A stretch of DNA of 10,889 nucleotides from Paracoccaceae bacterium (GCA_020832725.1 JAFIEC010000122.1:1-10889); one strand, 5' to 3'. Shown: positions 1 to 6,285, counted from the stretch's first letter. Notes: generated from the sequence alone by a model not told the origin. A program made the numbers and translations.

Positions 1-502
1 GGTGCAGGGCCAGTTCACCCAGCTCAATGCCGATGGCTCCGTCTCCACCGGCACGATCTACCTGCACCGGCCCGGGCGCATCCGCTTTGAATACGACCCG
101 CCCGAGCCCGCGCTGGTGATGGCGGGCGGCGGCACCGTGGCGGTGTTCGACCTCAAGACCCGCGCCGCGCCCGAGCAGTTTCCGCTCTCGCGCACGCCGC
201 TCTCGCTCATCCTCGCGCGCGATGTGAACCTTGCCCGCTCGGGCATGGTCATCGCCCATGACAGCGACGGGCTGTCCACCAGTGTCGTGTTGCAGGACCC
301 AGAACAGCCCGAGCTGGGCCATATCCGCCTGATCTTCACCGCCGACCCGGTGGAGCTGCGGCAATGGGTCATCCGCGACGGCGGCGGGCAGGAGACGACC
401 GTGATCCTCGGCGATCTGGAGCGGGGGGCCAGCCTGCCGCCCCGCCTCTTCGACATCGGCGCCGAGGCCGACCGCATCACCGGGCGCGGCGACGCCCCCT
501 GA
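1..502 (+). CDS. lolA: Outer-membrane lipoprotein carrier protein LolA, 5'-truncated
   Basis: LolA is the periplasmic chaperone that takes lipoproteins from the LolCDE transporter across the periplasm to the outer membrane. The visible 166 residues match the body of an alphaproteobacterial LolA: a QLNADGSVSTGTIYL strand, then RPGRIRFEYDPP, ALVMAGGG, a PLSRTPLSLIL segment, and near the end VELRQWVI followed by TTVILGDL. The signal peptide and the first few dozen mature residues are missing. The frame is open to the window edge, so the GTG at base 2 is an internal Val codon rather than a start. The stop is TGA at 500-502. mtgA follows on the same strand after 82 bases, so the two may share a transcript. 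Identification is by recognised family sequence; truncation by the window edge is certain. Confidence 0.93.
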   Translation, partial: VQGQFTQLNADGSVSTGTIYLHRPGRIRFEYDPPEPALVMAGGGTVAVFDLKTRAAPEQFPLSRTPLSLILARDVNLARSGMVIAHDSDGLSTSVVLQDPEQPELGHIRLIFTADPVELRQWVIRDGGGQETTVILGDLERGASLPPRLFDIGAEADRITGRGDAP

Positions 503-523
503 GGCGGCGAATCGCCCGCCGCC
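503..523 (+). terminator. Weak GC hairpin after lolA
   Basis: A GGCGGC arm (503-508) and a GCCGCC arm (518-523) sit directly after the lolA stop with a 9-base loop. Only two T residues follow, so it is a poor intrinsic terminator. It may do no more than attenuate read-through into mtgA, or be chance in GC-rich DNA. Confidence 0.2.
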
Positions 524-584
524 TTGCCGTCCCTCCCCCTCACGCCGGTCTTGCGCGCGCGCCCCTCTCGCCCATAAGGGAGGC

Positions 585-1313
585 ATGGCCCGCAACCGCA
601 CCCGACCCCCCCGCCGCAAGCCCCGGCCGCCCCTCGGCTGGCGGGTGCTGCGTGGTCTGCTGCGGCTGGCGGTGGTGACGGTCTCGGCGGGCTTTCTGCT
701 GCTCACGCTGGCGGCGGCGGCGTTTTCCGTGCTCAACCCGCCGACCAACCTCTACAAGCAATCCGAACGCGCCCGGCTGGGCGGCATCACCCATCGCTGG
801 GTCGCCATCGAGGAGGTGCCCCCCCATGTGCTGCGCGCCCTTGTCGCCGCCGAGGATGCCAACTTCTGCCTGCACCACGGGTTCGACATGACCGCCATCC
901 GCGCCGCCATGGCCGACGGGCGCGGGCGCGGGGCCTCCACCATCAGCCAGCAGGTGGCCAAGAACGTCTATCTCTGGCCCGCCCGCACCTGGAGCCGCAA
1001 GGCGATCGAGGCCGTGGCGACGGTGCTGACCGAAACCTTCTGGTCCAAGCGGCGGATCCTCGAGGTCTATCTCAACGTGGCCGAATTCGACGAGGGAATC
1101 TTCGGCCTCGGCGCGGCGGCCCCGCATTACTTCGGCGTAGAGGTGGGCGCGCTGAGCCGGGTGCAGGGCGCGCGTCTGGCCGCCGTGCTGCCCAGCCCCC
1201 GGACACGTTCCGCCGCCAACCCCACGCCCTTTCTGCAGGCGCGCGCCCGCTCCATCCTGTCGGGGGCCGATACCATCGCCGCAGATGGGCGCGATCGCTG
1301 CTTCGCCGGTTGA
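585..1313 (+). CDS. mtgA: Monofunctional biosynthetic peptidoglycan transglycosylase MtgA
   Basis: This is a GT51-family glycosyltransferase that polymerises lipid II into glycan strands at the outer face of the inner membrane and lacks a transpeptidase domain. The 242 residues fit MtgA length. After a basic N-terminus (residues 1-25) comes one membrane anchor (about 26-50). The catalytic domain then shows motif I, AAEDANFCLHHGFD, with the predicted catalytic Glu90; motif II, GASTISQQVAKN (116-127); motif III, KRRILEVYLNVAEF (155-168); and a GIFGLGAAAPHYFG segment with ARLAAVLPSPR near the end. The ATG at 585 is preceded by TAAGGGAGG (575-583); pairing through TAAGG gives a workable spacing. 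With the two L,D-transpeptidases downstream it belongs to peptidoglycan assembly, but it is in a different transcription unit. The family call is very secure. Confidence 0.95.
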   Translation: MARNRTRPPRRKPRPPLGWRVLRGLLRLAVVTVSAGFLLLTLAAAAFSVLNPPTNLYKQSERARLGGITHRWVAIEEVPPHVLRALVAAEDANFCLHHGFDMTAIRAAMADGRGRGASTISQQVAKNVYLWPARTWSRKAIEAVATVLTETFWSKRRILEVYLNVAEFDEGIFGLGAAAPHYFGVEVGALSRVQGARLAAVLPSPRTRSAANPTPFLQARARSILSGADTIAADGRDRCFAG

Positions 1314-1355
1314 AAAGCCCCGCCGAAAGGCCCAGAACGGCCCCGCAGCCGTTCC

Positions 1356-1360
1356 AGGAG
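1356..1360 (+). promoter_or_regulatory. Ribosome binding site that sets the GST start
   Basis: AGGAG lies 8 bases before the ATG at 1369. The frame is also open from an ATG at 1285 inside mtgA, but that one has no such site and would add 28 residues unlike any GST N-terminus. Confidence 0.75.
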
Positions 1361-1368
1361 CCGACCCG

Positions 1369-2034
1369 ATGTATCGCCTCTATCACGCGCCCCTTTCGCC
1401 CTATTGCCGCAAGGTGCGGCTGGTGCTTGCGGAAAAGCGCATCGAGGTGGAGCTGATCGAGGAACGCTATTGGGAGGGGCGCAAGGATTTCCTCGCCCTC
1501 AACCCGCTGGGCCGGGTGCCGGTGCTGCGCGGCGACGGGATCACCCTCTCCGAAAGCCAGGCGATCTGCGAATATCTGGAGGAACGCCACGCCGAGCCGC
1601 CGCTTCTGCCCCAGGGCGCGGCCCAGCGCGCCGAGATGCGGCGCATCGTCTTCTGGTTCGACGACAGCTTTTACCGCGAGGTCACCGCCCGCCTGCTGCA
1701 CGAGCGCGTCAACAAGAAGGTGATGGGCCAGGGCTATCCCGACAGCGCCGCCGTCAAGGCCGGCGCCCAGCGCATCAAGTTCCATCTCACCTACATGACA
1801 TGGCTGCTGGATCGCCGCCGCTGGCTGGCCGGAGAGCAGATGACGCTGGCCGATTTCACCGCCGCGGCCCATCTCTCCAGTCTCGACTATATCCGCGATG
1901 TGGACTGGACGCGCTTTCCCGTGGTCAAGGACTGGTATGCTAAGATCAAGTCGCGCCCGGCCTTCCGCTCGCTGCTGGCCGACCAGATCCCGGGCTTTCC
2001 GCAGCCCGAGCATTACGCCAATCTGGATTTCTGA
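1369..2034 (+). CDS. Glutathione S-transferase family protein
   Basis: This is a cytosolic 221-residue GST with the usual two domains. The N-terminal thioredoxin-like domain begins MYRLYHAPLSPYCRK, where Ser10 and Cys13 sit at the catalytic position of SxxC-type GSTs. Next come GRVPVL with the cis-Pro at Pro51, and the glutathione-contacting Glu62-Ser63 in LSESQAICEYLEE. The helical C-terminal domain carries LADFTAAAHLSSLDYI (160-175), matching the conserved helix-capping region. Substrate cannot be read from sequence: conjugation, peroxide reduction or a binding role are all possible. The chosen start has a good ribosome site. It lies 55 bases after mtgA and 24 bases before queG on the same strand, so it is probably co-transcribed with queG. 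A functional link to queuosine synthesis is not implied. Confidence 0.9.
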   Translation: MYRLYHAPLSPYCRKVRLVLAEKRIEVELIEERYWEGRKDFLALNPLGRVPVLRGDGITLSESQAICEYLEERHAEPPLLPQGAAQRAEMRRIVFWFDDSFYREVTARLLHERVNKKVMGQGYPDSAAVKAGAQRIKFHLTYMTWLLDRRRWLAGEQMTLADFTAAAHLSSLDYIRDVDWTRFPVVKDWYAKIKSRPAFRSLLADQIPGFPQPEHYANLDF

Positions 2035-2058
2035 CACCATCCGCGCCATCTGTGGGGC

Positions 2059-3153
2059 ATGACAGCACCCGCCCGCCCCACAGCGCCCGCCCCGGCCCTC
2101 CGCGATGACGCCGCCGCATCGGCCCTTGCCGCGCGGCTCAAGGCGCGCGCGCTGGAGGAAGGGTTCACCGCTGCGGGACTGTGCCGTCCCGGCGACCTGC
2201 CCGACCTGCGCCCCCGGCTTGCGGGCTATCTTGCGGCGGGCCATCACGGCCAGATGCGCTGGATGGAAGAGCGCTCCCATTGGCGCGGCGATCCGGCGGC
2301 CCTCTGGCCTGCGGCGCGCAGCATCCTGATGCTGGCCGAAAGCTACGCACCCGAGGACGACCCGCTGGCCAGCCTCACCGCGACCGGGCGGGCAACCATC
2401 TCGGTCTATGCGCGGGGGCGCGACTATCACGACCTGCTCAAGCGGCGGCTGAAACGGCTGGGCCGCTGGCTGCTGGCCGAGGCGGGGGGCGAGATCAAGG
2501 TCTTTGTAGATACCGCCCCGGTGATGGAGAAGCCGCTGGCGCAGGCGGCGGGGCTGGGCTGGCAGGGCAAGCATACCAACCTGCTGGGGCGTGATTTCGG
2601 CAATTGGGTGTTTCTGGGCGCGCTCTTCACCACGCTGGAGCTGCCCCCCGACCCGCCCGAGCAGGATCATTGCGGCAGCTGCACCCGCTGCCTCGACATC
2701 AGCCCCACGGCGGCCTTTCCCGCGCCCTATCGCCTCGATGCGCGGCGCTGCATCTCGTATCTGACGATCGAGCATCGCGGTCCGGTGGACGAGGAGCTGC
2801 GCCCGGCGCTCGGCAACCGCATCTATGGCTGCGACGATTGCCTTGCGGTCTGCCCCTGGAACAAGTTCGCCGCCGCCGCCCATGAAACCGGCTATGCCGC
2901 CCGCGAGGGGATGGACGCCCCGTTGCTGGAGGATCTGGCCGCCCTGGACGACACGGCCTTTCGCGCGCGCTTCTCCGGCAGCCCGATAAAGCGCATCGGC
3001 CGTGACCGCCTTGTGCGTAACGTCCTTTATGCCATAGGCAATTCAGGCGCGCCGCATCTGGCGGACGCGGCCCGGGCGCGGCTGCAGGATGCCGATCCGA
3101 CGGTGGCCGACGCGGCCGCATGGGCGCTGGCGCGGCTGGAGGGGGGCGCATGA
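2059..3153 (+). CDS. queG: Epoxyqueuosine reductase QueG, with one Fe-S cysteine replaced by Ser
   Basis: QueG is the cobalamin and [4Fe-4S] enzyme that reduces epoxyqueuosine to queuosine at the tRNA wobble position 34, the last step of queuosine synthesis. The 364 residues include YARGRDYH (117-124), the FVDTAPVMEKPLAQ block (149-162) with the proposed catalytic Asp151, GWQGKHTNLL (168-177), the CISYLTIEHRG signature (231-241), GNRIYGCDDCLAVCPWN (252-268), and a C-terminal HEAT-like helical repeat (about 318-360). The first ferredoxin motif reads C205-x2-C208-x2-C211-x3-S215-P. Family members usually have Cys at the last position, and here the codon is AGC (2701-2703), one base from TGC. 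The other expected cluster cysteines (231, 258, 261, 265) are present. The start has only a weak GGGG ribosome site. The stop overlaps the next gene's ATG. Function is secure; activity is open because of Ser215. Confidence 0.95.
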   Translation: MTAPARPTAPAPALRDDAAASALAARLKARALEEGFTAAGLCRPGDLPDLRPRLAGYLAAGHHGQMRWMEERSHWRGDPAALWPAARSILMLAESYAPEDDPLASLTATGRATISVYARGRDYHDLLKRRLKRLGRWLLAEAGGEIKVFVDTAPVMEKPLAQAAGLGWQGKHTNLLGRDFGNWVFLGALFTTLELPPDPPEQDHCGSCTRCLDISPTAAFPAPYRLDARRCISYLTIEHRGPVDEELRPALGNRIYGCDDCLAVCPWNKFAAAAHETGYAAREGMDAPLLEDLAALDDTAFRARFSGSPIKRIGRDRLVRNVLYAIGNSGAPHLADAARARLQDADPTVADAAAWALARLEGGA

Positions 3154-4046
3154 CGCACAGGCTTCTGAGCATCGGGCATGGCTATGTGGCCGAGGCGCTG
3201 GCGGGGCGTCTCGCCGATGAGGGCTGGCAGGTGCGCGCGATCTCGCGCGATCCGGGGCGGGTGGCGCGGCTGGAGGCCGCGGGCCGCGAGGGGCGGCTGT
3301 GGCCCGGGACGCAAGGGCAGGCGGCGGCGCTGCTCGACGGGGTCAGCCATGTGCTGTCCTCGGTGCCGCCCGACCGGACAGGCGGCGGCGATCCGGCGCT
3401 GGCGGCCTTTGGCCCGGCGCTGGCCGGCGGGGCGGCGGAGGGGCTGGTCTGGGCGGGCTATCTGTCGACCACGGGCGTCTATGGCGATGCGCGCGGCGCA
3501 TGGGTGGACGAGGACAGCCCCCTTGCCCCGGGCACCGCGCGCGGCAAGGCCCGCCTGTCCGCCGAGCGGGAATGGCAAGCGCTGGCCGGGCAGGCCGGTC
3601 TGGCGCTGCACATCTTCCGTCTGGCCGGGATCTACGGGCCCGGCCGGGGGCCCTTCGCGCGGCTGCGCGGCGGCGAGGCGCGCCGGATCGTCAAGCCCGG
3701 CCAGGTTTTCAGCCGCATCCATGTGGACGATATCGCGGCGGCTCTGGCCGCCTCGATGGCCCGGCCCATGCCCGGCGCGGTGTGGAACCTTTCCGACGAG
3801 TTGCCCGCCCCGCCGCAGGACGTGACGGAATACGCCGCACATCTGGCCGGGCTTCCGGTGCCGCCGGCCGTGGATTTCGCCGAGGTCGAGGCGGGAATCA
3901 GCGCCATGGCCCGCAGCTTCTATGCGGAGAGCAAGCGCGTGTCGTCGCGTCGCATCCGGCGCGATCTGGGGCTGACCTTGCGTTACCCGGACTACCGGGC
4001 CGGTCTTGCGCAGATCCTGCAGGCCGAGGCTGCGGAAGAGGCCTGA
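3150..4046 (+). CDS. NAD(P)-binding SDR-type (epimerase-like) protein
   Basis: This 298-residue Rossmann-fold protein resembles the extended-SDR or YeeZ-like group. The dinucleotide-binding loop is GHGYVAEA (9-16), a GxGYxA pattern. Further landmarks are VLSSVPPD (68-75), YLSTTGVYGD (104-113), RLAGIYGPGR (157-166) and the VFSRIHVDDIAAAL stretch (186-199). The classical catalytic YxxxK is absent: the expected place holds RGKARLSAE (131-139), so redox catalysis of the usual SDR kind is doubtful. The ATG at 3150 overlaps the queG stop as ATGA, which favours translational coupling. An earlier in-frame ATG at 3120 lies inside queG and would add ten residues before the Rossmann strand, so it is less likely. 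The true substrate is unknown. A strong hairpin follows 36 bases after the stop. Confidence 0.8.
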   Translation: MTHRLLSIGHGYVAEALAGRLADEGWQVRAISRDPGRVARLEAAGREGRLWPGTQGQAAALLDGVSHVLSSVPPDRTGGGDPALAAFGPALAGGAAEGLVWAGYLSTTGVYGDARGAWVDEDSPLAPGTARGKARLSAEREWQALAGQAGLALHIFRLAGIYGPGRGPFARLRGGEARRIVKPGQVFSRIHVDDIAAALAASMARPMPGAVWNLSDELPAPPQDVTEYAAHLAGLPVPPAVDFAEVEAGISAMARSFYAESKRVSSRRIRRDLGLTLRYPDYRAGLAQILQAEAAEEA

Positions 4047-4082
4047 GCGGGCCTGCCCGATCAGGGGGCGCGCATATGGAAA

Positions 4083-4108
4083 GGGGGCAGCGGCAAGCCG
4101 CTGCCCCC
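4083..4108. terminator. Bidirectional hairpin terminator between converging genes
   Basis: A perfect 12-bp inverted repeat, GGGGGCAGCGGC at 4083-4094 and GCCGCTGCCCCC at 4097-4108, is separated by AA (in practice a CAAG tetraloop). It lies between the ends of the + strand SDR gene (4046) and the - strand small gene (4135). On the + strand it is followed by CCTGAATTTC, and on the - strand by CTTTCC, so both U-tracts are short but present. Position, symmetry and stem strength fit termination from both sides. Confidence 0.8.
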
Positions 4109-4134
4109 CTGAATTTCACGGCAGCGTTGCGCGA

Positions 4135-4308
4135 TCAGCGCAGAGCGGCCAGCAGCACCAGAGCCATCAGGCCCACGATGATGGCGCCGGTGGACGAACC
4201 GGTCTGAGCCACGATCACTTCGGGCTCCATCACGGGGGGGGCGAGCGTGCCGGCGAAAGCGGCAGTGCCGACCATCACGAGCACGGCGGCGAGAGCGAGT
4301 TTCTTCAT
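4135..4308 (-). CDS. 57-aa secreted or membrane mini-protein, function unknown
   Basis: This short gene encodes 57 residues in two hydrophobic parts. Residues 1-19 form a signal peptide (MKKLALAAVLVMVGTAAFA, predicted cleavage before Gly20). A short Pro/Glu-rich linker with PPVMEPEVIV (24-33) follows, then SSTG and a C-terminal hydrophobic segment (about 41-56) ending in a single Arg. The mature product would be about 38 residues, either anchored by its C-terminus or a small membrane-active peptide. It has an excellent ribosome site, GGAGG at 4314-4318, 5 bases from the ATG, and its own terminator, so it looks like a real expressed gene. I recall similar short proteins with a VMEPEVIV stretch in Rhodobacteraceae, sometimes named 'ferrochelatase' in databases. 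Nothing here supports that enzyme, which is several hundred residues long. Confidence 0.78.
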   Translation of the reverse strand: MKKLALAAVLVMVGTAAFAGTLAPPVMEPEVIVAQTGSSTGAIIVGLMALVLLAALR

Positions 4309-4386
4309 GTTGACCTCCAGATTTTTGCCTGTGCTCTTCGTAAGATGACAGAGCGGCAGACACCCAAGACTGTACCTCGTAAAGCG

Positions 4387-4415
4387 TTTTAAGCACCTCG
4401 CACATGCTTTTGCAA
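4387..4415 (-). promoter_or_regulatory. Possible promoter of the 57-aa gene
   Basis: On the - strand TTGCAA (4410-4415) and TTAAAA (4387-4392) are separated by exactly 17 bases, in the most AT-rich part of the gap. Matches are 4/6 and 3/6 to the housekeeping consensus, so this is only a candidate. It would give a leader of about 70 bases. Confidence 0.25.
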
Positions 4416-4425
4416 TGGCCCAGAA

Positions 4426-4447
4426 CGCAACAGGCACTGCGGTTGCG
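4426..4447 (-). terminator. Weak hairpin after the Tat L,D-transpeptidase gene
   Basis: CGCAAC (4426-4431) and GTTGCG (4442-4447) can form a 6-bp stem around a 10-base loop, just past the stop at 4458-4460. On the - strand TTCTGG follows, with no real U-tract, so termination here would be inefficient. Confidence 0.22.
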
Positions 4448-4457
4448 CGCGATGTCG

Positions 4458-5072
4458 TCAAATCAGCAACACCTGCGTTCCGACCCTGGTGAGGCCATAG
4501 AGCTCCTCGATATGTTCGTTGAACAGCCCGATGCAGCCGTTCGACGAACGTCGGCCGATCCTGCGAACATCATGGGTGCCGTGGATGCGGTAATACTGCC
4601 ACGACAGGTGCAGCGCATGGGTGCCCATCGGGTTCTCGGGGCCGGGCGGGATGAAGCGCGGCCAGTCGGGATTGCGCCGCAGCATCGAGGGCGTGGGTGC
4701 CCAGGACGGGCCCTCCACCTTGCGGGTGATGCTGGTGCGGCCGCGCCGCGTCATCTCGTTGCTCATGGGCACGGAGGAGGGGAAGAGCCGGTATGTCTGC
4801 CCGTCTTCGCCCCAGAAATGCACGGCCCGCGAGACGGTGTCGCACAGGATCGCCCCGTTGCGCAGGTTGTCGAAATGGGGCTCCCAGCTGCGGGCGCGAA
4901 AGCCGCTGGTGTTGTGGCGCACCGTCCGGCCCACATATTCCTGGAACTGGGTCGTTTCGGTGAAATCCACCTGCGCCAGCGCCGGGGCCGCCAGCCCTGT
5001 GGCCGCCGCTGCCGAACCGAGAAACAGGCCGCGGGTGAACGCGCGGCGGGACGGATCGAAATCCTTGCTCAT
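4458..5072 (-). CDS. L,D-transpeptidase (YkuD domain) with Tat signal
   Basis: The 204 residues form a secreted YkuD-fold protein of the type that cross-links peptidoglycan stem peptides by 3-3 bonds or attaches proteins to them. The N-terminus PSRRAFTRGLFLG has the twin Arg (9-10) of a Tat signal, followed by a hydrophobic stretch ending in PALAQ, with cleavage likely after Ala33. The catalytic domain shows PPGPENPMGTHALHL (142-156), IHGT with His164, and the nucleophile motif SSNGCIGL with Cys180. The usual SHGC His is Asn178 here, and the following Arg of CIR is Gly. Export by Tat rather than Sec suggests folding before export. AGGAG precedes the ATG at good distance, and a strong promoter lies upstream. 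It diverges from the CAP-domain lipoprotein gene. Exact reaction (cross-linking, Braun-type attachment or hydrolysis) is not readable. Confidence 0.92.
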   Translation of the reverse strand: MSKDFDPSRRAFTRGLFLGSAAAATGLAAPALAQVDFTETTQFQEYVGRTVRHNTSGFRARSWEPHFDNLRNGAILCDTVSRAVHFWGEDGQTYRLFPSSVPMSNEMTRRGRTSITRKVEGPSWAPTPSMLRRNPDWPRFIPPGPENPMGTHALHLSWQYYRIHGTHDVRRIGRRSSNGCIGLFNEHIEELYGLTRVGTQVLLI

Positions 5073-5101
5073 GGGTCTCTCCTGCCATTTCGCTCCGGCT
5101 T

Positions 5102-5130
5102 ATTATGCCGCCTTGCGGGGTGCAATTCAA
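5102..5130 (-). promoter_or_regulatory. Promoter of the Tat L,D-transpeptidase gene
   Basis: On the - strand TTGAAT (5125-5130) and CATAAT (5102-5107) are separated by exactly 17 bases. The -10 matches the housekeeping consensus at 5/6 and the -35 at 4/6, an unusually good promoter for DNA this GC-rich. Transcription would begin near 5095, giving a leader of about 22 bases that holds the AGGAG ribosome site. Confidence 0.7.
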
Positions 5131-5164
5131 ACCGGTGTGAGAATGGCGCCTGCGGTATTTGAAT
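5125..5164. repeat. Perfect 7-bp inverted repeat holding two divergent -35 boxes
   Basis: ATTCAAA (5125-5131) and TTTGAAT (5158-5164) are exact reverse complements separated by 26 bases. Each arm contains the predicted -35 (TTGAAT) of one of the two divergent genes. The spacer contains the small palindromes ACCGGT and GGCGCC, which could be part of a shared regulator site, though this is conjecture. Confidence 0.6.
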
Positions 5165-5187
5165 CCCCGGCCGGAACAGGCTAGGAC
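5159..5187 (+). promoter_or_regulatory. Candidate promoter of the CAP-domain lipoprotein gene
   Basis: TTGAAT (5159-5164) is followed after 17 bases by TAGGAC (5182-5187). The -35 is identical to that of the divergent promoter; the -10 is weak (3/6). A start near 5194 would leave a leader of about 22 bases carrying AGGAG at 5202-5206. Confidence 0.45.
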
Positions 5188-5215
5188 ACAGCGACCTGAT
5201 CAGGAGCAAGCGGCG

Positions 5216-5734
5216 ATGATGCGTGGAATGACGATCGCGGCACTGGCCGCCATGGCGGTTGCCGCCTGTGAGCCGATGCAGCAGCAATCCCGGGCGATGG
5301 GCCCCGATGGCCGGCCCCTGCCGACGCTCTATCGGGTCTCCTCGATGGACCCGTCGCGGGTTCAGTTCCGCATGCTCGATTCCGTCAACGCCCTGCGCAA
5401 AGCCCGCGGCCTGCCCGAGCTGGAGCTGTCGGCCGAGCTGAACGCCGCCGCCATGGCCCATTCCCGCGACATGTCCTTTCAGGACCGTCCGTGGAACTTC
5501 GGCTCCGACGGCTCCTCCCCGCTCGACCGGGTGGCGCGGGCGGGCTTTACGGGCCGGCTTGTGGGCGAGAACGTCTCGGAGACCTTCGAGAGCGAGGTCG
5601 AGGCCCTGGGCGCCTGGATGGAGGAACCCGCCACCAGCGGCATCATCATGGCCCCCGAGGCCCGTTTTCTGGGCCTCGGCTGGCATCAGGACGCCAACGG
5701 CAAGATCTGGTGGACCCAGCTGATCGGGGCCTGA
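5216..5734 (+). CDS. CAP-domain (SCP/PR1-like) lipoprotein
   Basis: This 172-residue protein starts with a lipoprotein signal, MMRGMTIAALAAMAVAAC, whose lipobox VAAC puts the lipidated Cys at 18, so it should be anchored in the outer membrane. The remainder (about 45-172) is a CAP domain: NALRKARGLPELELSAELNAAAMAHSRDM with His82, WNFGSDGSSPLDRVARAGF (93-111), GENVSETF with Glu118, and IMAPEARFLGLGWHQD with His157. These match the conserved His and Glu positions of bacterial CAP proteins, whose biochemical role is largely unknown; wall, lipid or protein binding have been suggested. AGGAG at 5202-5206 sits 9 bases before the ATG at 5216. The frame is open from 5159, but that ATG lacks a ribosome site and would mask the signal peptide. 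L,D-transpeptidase genes lie on both sides, pointing to a cell-envelope function. Confidence 0.9.
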   Translation: MMRGMTIAALAAMAVAACEPMQQQSRAMGPDGRPLPTLYRVSSMDPSRVQFRMLDSVNALRKARGLPELELSAELNAAAMAHSRDMSFQDRPWNFGSDGSSPLDRVARAGFTGRLVGENVSETFESEVEALGAWMEEPATSGIIMAPEARFLGLGWHQDANGKIWWTQLIGA

Positions 5735-5758
5735 GCGCGGCAGCCCCCGCACCCGGCG

Positions 5759-6256
5759 TCAGGGAAAGATGTCAATGGGCGTGCCGATCCGCACCATCGC
5801 ATAGATATCCTCCATCTCGCGGTTGCCCACGGCGATGCATCCCGCCGTCCAGTCGCGGCTGCGGCGTACCGGCAGGCTGCCGTTGGGCCGTCCGTGGATG
5901 AAGATGTCGCCCCCCGGAGAGCGTCCCTGTTCGGCGGCAAAGGCGCGGTCGGCCTCGTTCGGATAGGAGATGCCCAGCGACAGGTGAAACGCGCTGTTGG
6001 GGTTGCGCCGGTCGATGTAATAGCGCCCCTCCGGCGTGCGCCCGTCGCCCTCGAACCGCTTTGGCCCGTCGGCGGTGTTGCCCAGCTGGATGCGAAAGCT
6101 GCGCAGGATCTCGTCGTGATGCATCAGATGCATCTGGCGGGCGGTCTTCATGACCACGATCCGCGTGACCTCGGGGCCGTCATAGCTCCGGAACTTGGAG
6201 CAGGACGACAGCGAAAGCGCAGCCAGCGCCGCGAGAACAAGAAGAAGGGGGCGCAT
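5759..6256 (-). CDS. L,D-transpeptidase family lipoprotein (YkuD domain)
   Basis: This is a compact 165-residue YkuD-type protein. Residues 1-19 form a lipoprotein signal with lipobox LSSC (Cys19). Ser20 after it argues for outer-membrane sorting. The catalytic domain runs from about 28 to the end: a TRIVVMKTARQMHLM strand, GRTPEGRYYIDRRNPNSAF (72-90), IFIHGRPNG with His121, and the nucleophile motif DWTAGCIAV with Cys140. The pattern is that of the TAGC subgroup, and it is clearly a different lineage from the Tat-exported one at 4458-5072. The ATG has GAGG 9 bases upstream. The gene converges on the CAP lipoprotein gene, with 24 bases between stops and no obvious terminator. It could form cross-links, attach lipoproteins, or cleave such bonds; sequence alone does not decide. 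Confidence 0.9.
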   Translation of the reverse strand: MRPLLLVLAALAALSLSSCSKFRSYDGPEVTRIVVMKTARQMHLMHHDEILRSFRIQLGNTADGPKRFEGDGRTPEGRYYIDRRNPNSAFHLSLGISYPNEADRAFAAEQGRSPGGDIFIHGRPNGSLPVRRSRDWTAGCIAVGNREMEDIYAMVRIGTPIDIFP

Positions 6257-6285
6257 CTGCCGGTGCCTCGATTCGTGTTTTGGCG

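Noticed and set aside
1285..1368. Longer start for the GST gene
   Set aside because: The ATG at 1285 is inside mtgA, lacks a ribosome site, and adds 28 residues before the first beta strand. ATG 1369 has AGGAG at ideal distance.
1072..2883. Open frame of 603 codons on the - strand
   Set aside because: It lies opposite mtgA, the GST gene and queG, all well supported. No domain or start signal is seen; it is a shadow of third-position GC bias.
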